Assembly: GCA_017535325.1 (NCBI GenBank)
Contig: JAFXUC010000029.1
Span: 78,878-142,877, forward strand
DNA from: Bacteroidales bacterium
GTDB lineage: Bacteria; Bacteroidota; Bacteroidia; Bacteroidales; UBA3824
Reading direction: 5' to 3'
DNA length: 64,000 nucleotides
Shown here: positions 38,087-47,058 of the stretch, piece by piece
Numbering within the stretch: position 1 is the first letter of the stretch
Layout: every line of letters starts with the position of its first letter
Translations under genes and position numbers: made by a program
The notes under the pieces: generated by a model
Database searches by the model: none
Told to the model about the DNA's origin: nothing
Seen by the model: only the letters and a program-made list of their open reading frames with translations

Positions 38087-39739
38087 ATGGATAAAAAGAG
38101 AATTATTGCGGCGGTTTTTGCCGTTCTTGCCTTTTGTTTCTGGGCATTTATGCGTCCTGAATGGCTGAGTTACCACGAGCAGTATCAGATGTTTCTGTTT
38201 TCGTTTGACTATCTGAAAGAGCATCTTCTTCTGCCGGGAGGTTTTGCTGTATGGACGGCTGAATTTTTGGTTCAGTTTTTTTATAATACTTTTTCCGGCG
38301 CGGCAGTTGTCGCGGGTGTTTTGACAGGGATTTTTTTATTGTTGAAAAATAATGAAAATCAGTTTGCCGCGTTGTTGCCGTCTGTTTTGATTTGGGTTTA
38401 TTCAGGCGATGAGAGTATGATGTTTACTTTCCCGGTGGCTGTGCTTTTGTCGCTTGCCGCAACAAAAATCAACACTGACAAAATCCCGTGGATTCAGTTT
38501 TTGATTATTCCGCTGATTTACTGGCTTATAGGATATTGTGTGTGGATTTACGTACTTTTGAGGGCGCGGAACGTGTTTAAAATTCTTACCCTTGTGTTTT
38601 TTCAGTTTTTTGTCGCGTACGTTACTACGCGGAATTATCCGCTTATAGACATTTTCTGTGGAATAGACTATTATCGTCTCAGAATGGAAATACCTGTATG
38701 GCAACATCTTACGGCGGTATCATGCGTTTTGGCGGCTTTTGTGAAAATTCCTGAGAAAAAGTGGCTGTTTTATACTCAATGTGCTGCGATTTTATCAGTT
38801 TTGGTTTTTGGAGTGATAAAAAAATATGATAATTTACGTTATGATTATATAAAAGTTGATTATTTCTCCCGTTTCGGAAAGTGGGAGAGTCTATTGAAGT
38901 TCGCCGAAAAAAACAATTTGAAATCCGATTTCGCGTCCACGGGCATAAACCTTGCCCTTGCTATGACCAATCAGATGCCGGACAGGGTTTTTGAGTTTTC
39001 TCAGAGCGGCAACAACGGTCTGATTTCTCAGTTTGACTACACGTGTTTTTCGTGCGGACCTACCGCCGAGGCGTGTTATTATTTAGGTCTTAACAATTCC
39101 GTTCTGAGGTATAATTTTGATATGCAGTCTGGAATTTTGAACTGTAAAAATAGCGGAAGGTTTTTTAAGCGTATTGCCGGGGCGTACATTCTTAACCGCC
39201 GCTACGACGTGGCACAACGTTATCTAAACAAGTTGAAAAAGACTTTGTTTTACCGTTCATGGGCTTTACAGGCTGAGGATTGTCTTTATGACGAAGAAAA
39301 AATCAGGCAAAATCCAGAATGGGCGGGAATTTTGAGTCAGAGGTTTGAGAACGGTTTGAATTTCTCAAATTCGGATTTGGACAAAATGTTAATTTGTCTG
39401 TTTGAAAACCGTCCAATAAACCGTATGGCGTTGAATTACGCTTTGTGTTCAACATTGATTAACAGAAATTTAGGGGCTTTTGTAAAATATTTTCCGCTTT
39501 ATACCAAGCATTTTGGCACGGCAGAAATTCCGGAGATTTATCAGCAGGCGTTTTTGTATGCGTGTTTTCAGGGCGGGTATGCGTTTGAAAATATGCCGAA
39601 ATTTATTTCTGAGAAAGTTAAGGACGATTTCAGGGAGTTTGACCGCGCATATCTGATAAATCCTAAAAGCAAGGTTTTTACAACCGGAAAATTTTCTAAA
39701 TCCTTTTGGAAGTATTGTTTATTTGACACGCGACAATGA
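38087..39739 (+). CDS. DUF6057 family integral membrane protein
   Basis: The start is the ATG at 38087 (550 residues); a TTG five codons earlier lies within the promoter. The N-terminal 260 or so residues hold about eight to nine membrane helices (for example IIAAVFAVLAFCFWAFM and GAAVVAGVLTGIFLLL). The C-terminal half is soluble and helix-rich (ILNRRYDVAQRYLNKLKKTL), like a TPR-type domain. This layout matches the Bacteroidota DUF6057 family, whose role is unknown. It overlaps the next gene by 4 bases (ATGA), so the two are coupled and probably work together at the envelope. Confidence 0.8.
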   Translation: MDKKRIIAAVFAVLAFCFWAFMRPEWLSYHEQYQMFLFSFDYLKEHLLLPGGFAVWTAEFLVQFFYNTFSGAAVVAGVLTGIFLLLKNNENQFAALLPSVLIWVYSGDESMMFTFPVAVLLSLAATKINTDKIPWIQFLIIPLIYWLIGYCVWIYVLLRARNVFKILTLVFFQFFVAYVTTRNYPLIDIFCGIDYYRLRMEIPVWQHLTAVSCVLAAFVKIPEKKWLFYTQCAAILSVLVFGVIKKYDNLRYDYIKVDYFSRFGKWESLLKFAEKNNLKSDFASTGINLALAMTNQMPDRVFEFSQSGNNGLISQFDYTCFSCGPTAEACYYLGLNNSVLRYNFDMQSGILNCKNSGRFFKRIAGAYILNRRYDVAQRYLNKLKKTLFYRSWALQAEDCLYDEEKIRQNPEWAGILSQRFENGLNFSNSDLDKMLICLFENRPINRMALNYALCSTLINRNLGAFVKYFPLYTKHFGTAEIPEIYQQAFLYACFQGGYAFENMPKFISEKVKDDFREFDRAYLINPKSKVFTTGKFSKSFWKYCLFDTRQ

Positions 39740-41196
39740 AAAAATTTTTATACTTATTTTTGTTTTGTTTTTTGACGTTTTCATGTACTGAAAGTCCTGA
39801 AAATGTGCAGATTGTTGATGCTTTGCCTGAAATTTTTCCTGATTATGAAGGTGTTACTGTTCCTGCCGGCATTGCACCGCTTAATTTTAACGTGAAAAAT
39901 TCAGAGAAGGTTTATGTTGAAATAACCGGTGATGACGGCTCAAAACTTTTATCGTCAGGAAGTTATGCCGGTTTTGATATTGAAGAATGGCATGACCTGA
40001 CTTTCAAAAACACCGGCGGCAAAATCACCGTCTCCGTAACGGTAAAAAATAACGGCGTATGGAAAAAATACCGTGATTTTTTTATTTATGTCAGCAAAGA
40101 TTCCCTCAATGATTACGGTCTGACTTACAGGCTGATACCCCCAGGTTATGAGACTTTTGCACATATCGGGATTTTTCAGAGGGATATTCATACGTTTGAC
40201 GAAGAGGCTGTTATTGACGGTATGGCGATTCAGGGCGAGTGTATGAACTGCCATGTTCCCAACCGTTGCAATCCGAACCAGTTTCAAGTTCATATTCGCG
40301 GCAAAAACTCTGCGACACTTATTCAGCAGGGCGGTAAAAGAAAACTTTTGCAGACAGCAACTGACTCCACCATAGCGAATTGTATGTATGCGTACTGGCA
40401 TCCGACAGGAAAATATATTGCCTATTCGCTGAATCTTATTCATCAGACTTTCTTTGAGGATACAGTAAAATACATTGAAGTTTTTGACATGGCCTCAGAC
40501 GCTCTTGTTATGGACGTTGAAAAAAACGAGTTGATTCTATGCGAGAGCCTGATGACGAAAGACTTTGAGAGTTATCCTGTTTTTTCTGCTGACGGAAAGA
40601 CTATATATTACTGTACTTCAAAGCCATACGTTCTTGATGGTGATCTTAACGCTATGCGTTACAGTCTTGTCAAGACGTCTTTTGATGCAGAAAAAGGCAA
40701 AATAGGTCCGGATTTCGATACTCTTGTCAACGCTGAGGAAATAAAAAAGAGTATAACGCATCCGCGTCCGAGTTACGACGGGCGGTTTTTGATGTTTTGT
40801 GTGGCGGATTACAGCGTTTTTCCGATTCACCACAAGGAGTCGGATTTATATGTTATGAATTTGGCTGACAGTACAATACACCCGTTAAAAGAAGTCAATT
40901 CTGACTGTGCTGAAACTTTTCACAACTTTTCGACAAATTCGAGGTGGTTTGTTTTCAACAGCCGGAGAATTGATAAAATCAACAATCTGCTGTTTATCAG
41001 TCATATTGACGAGAACGGAAATTGTACAAAACCGTTTTTGCTTCCTCAGAAAAATCCGGCGGAGTTTTACGGCAACCTGTTTTTTTCCTATAACGTCCCC
41101 GATTTTACCTCCGAAAAAGTTGATTTGGACATACGCGCGTTTGCAAGGGAGATTTACAGCGGCGAAAGGATTCAGGTCGGAGTAAGACGGAATTAA
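39736..41196 (+). CDS. TolB-like beta-propeller lipoprotein with a c-type heme motif
   Basis: The 486-residue product has a lipobox (LTFSC, Cys 17), an N-terminal beta-sandwich (about 30-130), a CMNCH motif (a CxxCH site for covalent heme c) near residue 173 in GECMNCHVPNRC, and a C-terminal WD40/PD40-like propeller with repeats such as YPVFSADGKTIYYCTSKP and HPRPSYDGRFLMFC. It is coupled to the DUF6057 gene. A single heme site in a propeller lipoprotein suggests a redox or sensing role on the periplasmic side. No substrate can be named, and whether heme is attached is not shown by the sequence. Confidence 0.78.
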   Translation: MKKFLYLFLFCFLTFSCTESPENVQIVDALPEIFPDYEGVTVPAGIAPLNFNVKNSEKVYVEITGDDGSKLLSSGSYAGFDIEEWHDLTFKNTGGKITVSVTVKNNGVWKKYRDFFIYVSKDSLNDYGLTYRLIPPGYETFAHIGIFQRDIHTFDEEAVIDGMAIQGECMNCHVPNRCNPNQFQVHIRGKNSATLIQQGGKRKLLQTATDSTIANCMYAYWHPTGKYIAYSLNLIHQTFFEDTVKYIEVFDMASDALVMDVEKNELILCESLMTKDFESYPVFSADGKTIYYCTSKPYVLDGDLNAMRYSLVKTSFDAEKGKIGPDFDTLVNAEEIKKSITHPRPSYDGRFLMFCVADYSVFPIHHKESDLYVMNLADSTIHPLKEVNSDCAETFHNFSTNSRWFVFNSRRIDKINNLLFISHIDENGNCTKPFLLPQKNPAEFYGNLFFSYNVPDFTSEKVDLDIRAFAREIYSGERIQVGVRRN

Positions 41197-41261
41197 AAAA
41201 AATTAACTTTTTTTCTACGCGAAAACGGTTTATTTTTATCTTTTGAAAAAAATTGAAGAAT

Positions 41262-42938
41262 ATGGAGAAAAAAACTTTGGATATATATTGCGTTAACACC
41301 GATGTTACAAAACAATATCCGCTCGGTACAACGCTTGAAGAAATAGCAGAGGATCAGAATATTACTCTTGATAAACCTTTGTTGGGTGCTTTTGTCAACA
41401 ACAAGGTCAAAGAACTTAACTACTCGCTTTTTAAGCCGAAAGTGATTAAGTTTTTTGACATGGAGAGCGTTGACGGTCAGAAAATGTATCAGCGTTCTTT
41501 GTGCTTTTTGCTTGTTAAAGCCTTGCACGATGTGGATAAAACTTTGAAAATTACTATCGATCATAGTATCAGCAAGGGTTTTTACTGCGAACTTTCCACT
41601 TTTGACAACAAGGATTTTAAGCCGACGGAAGAACTCGTTCAAAAGGTTAAAAGCCGTATGCAACAACTTGTTAACGTGAAACTTCCGATTGACAGAAAAG
41701 AAATCCTCTCTACCGAGGCTGCGGAAATTTTCAAAAAACAGGGCATGACCGAGAGGGTGGAAATGTTTGAAAACAGAGGACGTTTTTTCTCGTCCGTTTA
41801 TTCGATTGACGGTTTTCAGGATTATTACACCTCATATCTTGTGCCTAATACTAAGTTTTTGACAGTCTTTGACTTAATACTATATTATGACGGTTTGTTG
41901 TTGAGGTTTCCGACAGATTTTAAGACGATGACTATTTCGCCGCTTGAAAAGCAGAAAAAACTTTTTGAAGTTTTTCGCGAGTACAAATCTTGGGGCAAAC
42001 TTCTTGGTATTTCCACCGTTGACAGTCTTAACAAAGCCGCTAAAAACGGTTGCGGCGGCGACATCATAAAAATTGCCGAGGCGTTGCATGAGAAAAAAAT
42101 CGCTCAAATCGCCGATTTAATCAAACAGCGCGGCAACGTGAAACTCGTTTTGATTGCCGGTCCGTCGTCTTCGGGAAAAACCACGACTTCAAAACGCCTT
42201 TGCGTTCAACTGAGGGTTGCGGGCTTGAAACCCGTCCAAATCTCTTTGGACAATTATTTTGTAAACCGCGAAAACACGCCCCGCGACGAAAAAGGCGAAT
42301 ACGATTTTGAAGCCCTCGAAGCCGTTGACTACGAACAATTTAACCGCGATATTTTGGATATGATGGCGGGCAAAAAAGTTGAAATGCCCGTTTATAATTT
42401 CCATACCGGAAAGCGTGAATACAAAGGCGAGTTTATGTCAGCCGACGAAAAAACAGTCTTTGTCGTAGAAGGCATTCACGGTCTTAACCCGAAAATGAGC
42501 GGCATGATTCCCCCGGAAAACAAATTCAAAATCTACGTTTCTGCTCTGACACCAATCGGAATCGACTCGCACAACAGAATTCCGACCACCGACAACAGAC
42601 TTTTAAGACGTATTATCAGAGATTTCCGTTACCGTCATTACTCAGCCGAGGAGACAATCCGCCGCTGGCCGAGCGTCAGAAGAGGCGAAAACAAAAATAT
42701 TTTCCCGTTTCAGGAGGAGGCTGACGTGATGTTTAATTCGGCTTTGCCTTACGAGTTGGGCGTTATAAAAGTATATGCAGAGCCGATTTTGCAAAACGTT
42801 ACCGAAACTGTGCCTGAATATGCAGAGGCTCAGAGACTTATAAAATTTTTGTCGTATTTCAAGGAGTTCCCTGACAACGAGATTCCTCCGACATCAATTT
42901 TGAGGGAGTTTTTAACGGGCAGTTCGTTCCATTATTAA
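41262..42938 (+). CDS. Nucleoside kinase with TGS and threonyl-tRNA-synthetase-like N-terminal domains
   Basis: I use the ATG at 41262 (558 residues); a TTG at 41253 adds three residues. The N-terminal 60 residues form a TGS-like domain (YPLGTTLEEIAEDQNITLD), followed by a region like the second additional domain of threonyl-tRNA synthetase. The C-terminal half is a uridine kinase/phosphoribulokinase domain with a P-loop (IAGPSSSGKTTTSKRL, about 297-312) and SLDNYFVNRENTP. This three-part protein is widespread in Bacteroidota and annotated as a nucleoside kinase. It is soluble and cytoplasmic. The substrate, probably uridine or another nucleoside, is not proven here. Confidence 0.88.
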   Translation: MEKKTLDIYCVNTDVTKQYPLGTTLEEIAEDQNITLDKPLLGAFVNNKVKELNYSLFKPKVIKFFDMESVDGQKMYQRSLCFLLVKALHDVDKTLKITIDHSISKGFYCELSTFDNKDFKPTEELVQKVKSRMQQLVNVKLPIDRKEILSTEAAEIFKKQGMTERVEMFENRGRFFSSVYSIDGFQDYYTSYLVPNTKFLTVFDLILYYDGLLLRFPTDFKTMTISPLEKQKKLFEVFREYKSWGKLLGISTVDSLNKAAKNGCGGDIIKIAEALHEKKIAQIADLIKQRGNVKLVLIAGPSSSGKTTTSKRLCVQLRVAGLKPVQISLDNYFVNRENTPRDEKGEYDFEALEAVDYEQFNRDILDMMAGKKVEMPVYNFHTGKREYKGEFMSADEKTVFVVEGIHGLNPKMSGMIPPENKFKIYVSALTPIGIDSHNRIPTTDNRLLRRIIRDFRYRHYSAEETIRRWPSVRRGENKNIFPFQEEADVMFNSALPYELGVIKVYAEPILQNVTETVPEYAEAQRLIKFLSYFKEFPDNEIPPTSILREFLTGSSFHY

Positions 42939-42944
42939 TAAGGT

Positions 42945-44087
42945 ATGCAGTTTCAAGACATTCAGGGCAACGACGGAGTAAAACGTTTTCTCTTGCATTC
43001 CGTTAAGGAAAACCGCATAAGCCACGGACAGTTGTTTTTAGGGCCTCCGGGCTCAGGAAAACTGTCTACGGCTATTGCCTACGCACAATATATTTCTTGC
43101 AAAAACCGCACAGAAACAGACAGTTGCGGGGTTTGTCCCTCGTGTATAAAATTTCAGAAACTTATACATCCGGATTTGCATTTTGTATATCCCGTGGTAA
43201 CAGGCACGTCCGCAAAAAAGCCCGTTTCTGACGATTACATCGCGCAGTGGCGGCAGTTTGTTTTGAAAAGCATGTACCACGGCATTGACGACTGGTACGA
43301 TTTTATCGGCAGCGAAAACGCGCAGGGAGCAATTTTTGCGCAGGAGAGTCAGGAGATTATCAGAAAACTCAATCTCAAAACTTTTGAGGGCGAATACAAG
43401 GTCATGATTATCTGGATGGCGGAAAAAATGAACGAAACCGCCGCCAACAAACTTCTTAAAATACTTGAAGAGCCGCCCGCAAAAACGCTTTTCGTACTTG
43501 TCGCCGAAAACGAAGAACAGATTCTGACGACTATACGGTCGAGGGTTCAACTTGTAAAATTTTCCGCTTTGACGACCGAAGAGACTTCCAAGGCATTGGA
43601 GCGGGAGTTTCCAGAGGCGGATAAGGAGAATATTCAAAATGCGTCGATTCTCTCAGGCGGTGATTTTTTGGAGGCTGTTTCTATTTTGAACCAGTTCCTG
43701 AGCGGCGAGGGAAATCCTGATTTTGAACTCTTTACGGCTTTGATGAGGGAGAGTTTCTCCTCGCATTACGACAAAATCATAAAACTCTCCGACGACCTTT
43801 CAAAACTCGGACGCGAAAAGCAGAAACGCTTTTTTGATTATTGTCAGAGAATGATCCGCGAATGTTTTATGTTGGGCAGCGTATCAAAAGAACTTGTCAG
43901 AATGACACCTTCGGAGATGTCTTTTGCGGAAAAATTTGCGCCGTTTATCCACATTGGAAACATTTCTGATTTGACGGAACTTTTTTCGGAGGCCTCGCGC
44001 AATATCGAAAGAAACGCTTACGGAAAACTTGTCTTTACGGATTTGGCGATAAAAATTTCGGCGCAGTTGCACGTAAAAAAGCCGTGA
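42945..44087 (+). CDS. holB: DNA polymerase III subunit delta'
   Basis: The 380-residue product is part of the clamp loader that places the sliding clamp on DNA. The N-terminal AAA+ domain has a Walker A-like motif (LGPPGSGKLSTA), a zinc-binding cysteine cluster (CGVCPSC, with an earlier Cys in YISCKNR) and a DEXX-region replaced by MIIWMAEKMNETAANKLLKI, as is normal for delta'. The sensor region LEEPPAKTLFVLVAE follows. It starts 6 bases after the nucleoside kinase stop. Confidence 0.92.
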   Translation: MQFQDIQGNDGVKRFLLHSVKENRISHGQLFLGPPGSGKLSTAIAYAQYISCKNRTETDSCGVCPSCIKFQKLIHPDLHFVYPVVTGTSAKKPVSDDYIAQWRQFVLKSMYHGIDDWYDFIGSENAQGAIFAQESQEIIRKLNLKTFEGEYKVMIIWMAEKMNETAANKLLKILEEPPAKTLFVLVAENEEQILTTIRSRVQLVKFSALTTEETSKALEREFPEADKENIQNASILSGGDFLEAVSILNQFLSGEGNPDFELFTALMRESFSSHYDKIIKLSDDLSKLGREKQKRFFDYCQRMIRECFMLGSVSKELVRMTPSEMSFAEKFAPFIHIGNISDLTELFSEASRNIERNAYGKLVFTDLAIKISAQLHVKKP

Positions 44088-44096
44088 AAATTTTCT

Positions 44097-44127
44097 TTTG
44101 GCGGCAAAGATTTTTTTTGTATCTTTG
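44097..44127 (+). promoter_or_regulatory. Promoter of the small membrane protein and mutL
   Basis: TTTG (44097-44100), a 19-base spacer and TATCTTTG (44120-44127) match the consensus. The start codon lies 32 bases downstream. Confidence 0.72.
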
Positions 44128-44159
44128 TCGGAAATTTTTGTTAAAACTTTAAATTTATT

Positions 44160-44453
44160 ATGGGATTACCGAGATTTTTTCCTGAAAACAAAATACATGA
44201 GTTTGAGTACATTCCGCGTTATTACGACCCCGTGCAGGACGAAATCAACCGCAGGGTTGACGAAATTCACGCCGAAATGGGCGTTGAAAACAACTCGGGC
44301 GAAAATGTAAGGCTCATTCAGAAAGGAACTTTCAAACGCCGTTATGAGCGTCAGCACAAAGAATTGAAACAGAGTAATTTAAGAATTTTTGTGCTGGTCG
44401 TGATTTTGGGTTTGATTTGTTATTTTGTTAACCGGTATTTCGGCTTTATGTAA
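44160..44453 (+). CDS. Small tail-anchored membrane protein, unknown function
   Basis: The 97-residue product has a soluble charged N-terminal part (INRRVDEIHAEMG, then FKRRYERQHKELKQ) and one C-terminal membrane helix (about 73-94, RIFVLVVILGLICYFVNRYF). I do not recognise a named family. It has its own promoter and a good reading frame, and mutL starts 8 bases after its stop. Conserved small proteins of this shape are common upstream of mutL and rhomboid genes in Bacteroidota, but no function is known to me. Confidence 0.8.
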   Translation: MGLPRFFPENKIHEFEYIPRYYDPVQDEINRRVDEIHAEMGVENNSGENVRLIQKGTFKRRYERQHKELKQSNLRIFVLVVILGLICYFVNRYFGFM

Positions 44454-44461
44454 AAAAAATC

Positions 44462-46261
44462 ATGGCGGAAGTTATAAAACTGATGTCGGAGGCACTTGCC
44501 AATCAAATTGCTGCCGGAGAGGTTATCCAGCGGCCTGCTTCCGTTGTAAAGGAACTCGTTGAAAATTCCGTTGATGCGGGTGCGGACAAAATCACTGTCA
44601 ACATAAAAGATGCCGGAAGAACTCTTATTCAGGTTATTGACAATGGTTGCGGAATGAGTGAAAAGGACGCTTTGAAGAGTTTTGAACGTCACGCCACAAG
44701 CAAAATTTATAAAACCGACGACCTTTTTTGTATTTATACAAAAGGTTTTAGGGGAGAGGCTCTTGCCTCAATTTCTTCGGTTGCAGAGGTAGAACTCAAA
44801 ACTGCACAGGAAGGCGACGAAACGGGTACGCAGGTGATTTTTAGCGGCGGACAGTTTATCTCGCAGAGCCCGGTCTCTACGCCAAAGGGTACAAATTTTG
44901 CCGTTAAGTCGCTGTTTTTTAATGTGCCGGCACGAAGGAAATTCTTGAAAGCCGATTCTACGGAGTTTCAGCACATAATAACTGAGTTTCAGAGAGTTGC
45001 CTTGACACACCCGATGATAGAGTTTTATCTTTACCATAATTCTCAGACGGTGTATTCTTTGCCGAAAGCCACTCTTAAACAGAGGATTATCGCAATTTGT
45101 GGAAAAAATCTTAATCAGGATTTAATTCCCGTGGAAATAGATACTTCAATCGTAAAAATCACAGGCTTTACCGGCAAACCTCAGTCTGCAAAAAAACGTA
45201 ACGACAAGCAGTATTTTTTTGTTAACAACCGTTATATGAAAAATCCGTATTTTAATAAAGCGGTTTTGTTGGCATACGAAAAATTGATTTCGCCGGATAC
45301 TACGCCGCCGTATTTTTTGTATTTTGAGGTTGACCCGCGAACAATAGACGTTAATGTACATCCGACAAAAACGGAAATCAATTTTGAAAACGCTTCGGAT
45401 ATTTTCAAACTCGTTCAGGCGGGTATACGAGAAACGCTGAATAAAAACGATGTTGCCCCAGCAATAGATTTTGACAATGCGGAAGCGGCTTCGTTGCCGT
45501 ATTTTTCTAAGGATATGGAAATTCCCGAAATGCCGAAGGAGAATTTTAATCCCTATTATAATCCGTTTGAAAGTACACGGACAAGTTATAGTTCAGGTAA
45601 TTATCAGCCGGTACAAGAAAAACACAATCTTGAAAACTGGCAAAAACTTTATGAAACTGAGGATACTTTTTTCGTTTCGGACAAGTCGGCGGTCGAAGGC
45701 GAGAAAAAAATCATTCAGGTAAAGGAAAAATACATTGTCAGCCCAATAAAATCCGGTTTGATGATAATCGACCAGTACAGAGCGCATTACAGAGTTTTGT
45801 ATAATAAGTATCTTTTACAAATTGACAACAACGCTGACAGTATTCAGAAGTTGCTTTATCCTGAAAAGTTGAGCCTTGACACGCTTTCAGCCTCAATGCT
45901 TTATGATTTGAGGGACGAGGTTCTTTCAATCGGTTTTGACTTGGATTTTACGGACATAACTTTGCCGGTTTTGAAAGGTATTCCGCCGTATATTGATAAA
46001 AATCAGGCGGTTGAAGTTTTGACTGACATTATAGAAAATTACAAGGAAGAGCACGGTAATATCAAGACTTCAATAAAAGATATTGTGGCAAAATCGCTTG
46101 CAAGACGTCAGGCGATAAAAGCGGGACGTCAACTTAACGTTCAAGAAATGAATAATTTAATCGACGATTTGTTTGCCACTGGCGAGCCGAATTATTCGCC
46201 GGACGGTAAAACTGCTGTTGTGATTTTGACAGTTGAAGAGTTGGAAAAAAAATTTTTATAA
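44462..46261 (+). CDS. mutL: DNA mismatch repair protein MutL, with degenerate endonuclease motifs
   Basis: The 599-residue product links MutS mismatch recognition to strand removal. The GHKL ATPase domain is intact: NQIAAGEVIQRPASVVKELV, DNGCGM and GFRGEALASI, and the transducer domain follows (FFNVPARRKFLK). In nicking MutL proteins the C-terminal domain has DQHA-x2-E-x4-E and a CPHGRP motif. Here the first reads DQYRAHYRVLYN (from residue 437) and the second reads SPDGKT (from residue 579). The zinc ligands are therefore missing and nicking activity is doubtful. The gene is followed 3 bases later by a rhomboid gene. Confidence 0.93.
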   Translation: MAEVIKLMSEALANQIAAGEVIQRPASVVKELVENSVDAGADKITVNIKDAGRTLIQVIDNGCGMSEKDALKSFERHATSKIYKTDDLFCIYTKGFRGEALASISSVAEVELKTAQEGDETGTQVIFSGGQFISQSPVSTPKGTNFAVKSLFFNVPARRKFLKADSTEFQHIITEFQRVALTHPMIEFYLYHNSQTVYSLPKATLKQRIIAICGKNLNQDLIPVEIDTSIVKITGFTGKPQSAKKRNDKQYFFVNNRYMKNPYFNKAVLLAYEKLISPDTTPPYFLYFEVDPRTIDVNVHPTKTEINFENASDIFKLVQAGIRETLNKNDVAPAIDFDNAEAASLPYFSKDMEIPEMPKENFNPYYNPFESTRTSYSSGNYQPVQEKHNLENWQKLYETEDTFFVSDKSAVEGEKKIIQVKEKYIVSPIKSGLMIIDQYRAHYRVLYNKYLLQIDNNADSIQKLLYPEKLSLDTLSASMLYDLRDEVLSIGFDLDFTDITLPVLKGIPPYIDKNQAVEVLTDIIENYKEEHGNIKTSIKDIVAKSLARRQAIKAGRQLNVQEMNNLIDDLFATGEPNYSPDGKTAVVILTVEELEKKFL

Positions 46262-46264
46262 GAG

Positions 46265-47053
46265 ATGGTAAATTTGACACCTATTGTTAAATACTTGCTG
46301 ATTGCTAACATTGCGGTTTATGCTTTGTGCGCGTTGTTTGAACCTGTCGGCGAATATTTGGCTCTTTATTATATTAAGGCGGAGCAATTTCGTCCTTACC
46401 AGTTTTTCTCGTATATGTTTGTTCATGCGGGACTTACGCACATATTTTTCAATATGTTTGCGCTTTATCAGTTTGGCAGCGTGATTGAAAGCGTTTGGGG
46501 AAGCAAGCGTTTTTCTTTTTATTACATTGTCTGCGGTTTGGGAGCGGCGTTAACTAATATGATTGTCAATTATTATCAGATTGTACCTATGGAGGAGGCC
46601 TCTAACTCTCTGATTAACAATCCGTCCGTGGAAGGTTTGAAGGCTTTTGCGAGCGAGTATAGTTATCTTTTTAATATGCCGAAACTTGACGATTTTATTT
46701 CGGAATACAAAAACGACCCCGGATTTTCGCAATTTGTAGTGCAACTGATGCAAGATATGCAAAAAAGTTTTGTGGCAAGACCGATTGTAGGTGCTTCGGG
46801 TGCGGTTTTTGGGTTGTTATTGGCTTTTGGAATGATGTTTCCCGACATGAAACTGCAATTTATGTTTATTCCGATTGGGATAAAAGCAAAATATTTTGTA
46901 CTTTTGTACGGCGCGGCTGAGTTGTTTTTTGGCGTCAACGATTTTAATGGTGATAACATTGCACATTTCGCACATCTTGGCGGAATGTTGTTCGGAATAC
47001 TTTTGATTTTGTGGTGGAGAAAACACCCGCACAACGAATTTTTTAATAGTTAG
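46265..47053 (+). CDS. Rhomboid family intramembrane serine protease 1
   Basis: The 262-residue product has six or seven membrane helices. The catalytic Ser is S178 in GASGAVFGLLLAFG and the catalytic His is H237 in HFAHLGGMLFG. The loop motif LTHIFFNMFALYQFG is also present. A soluble insertion of about 50 residues (about 112-165) separates helices 3 and 4, as in Bacteroidota rhomboids. It cuts membrane protein substrates within the bilayer; the substrate is unknown. A second rhomboid gene follows 5 bases later. Confidence 0.92.
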   Translation: MVNLTPIVKYLLIANIAVYALCALFEPVGEYLALYYIKAEQFRPYQFFSYMFVHAGLTHIFFNMFALYQFGSVIESVWGSKRFSFYYIVCGLGAALTNMIVNYYQIVPMEEASNSLINNPSVEGLKAFASEYSYLFNMPKLDDFISEYKNDPGFSQFVVQLMQDMQKSFVARPIVGASGAVFGLLLAFGMMFPDMKLQFMFIPIGIKAKYFVLLYGAAELFFGVNDFNGDNIAHFAHLGGMLFGILLILWWRKHPHNEFFNS

Positions 47054-47058
47054 AAAAA

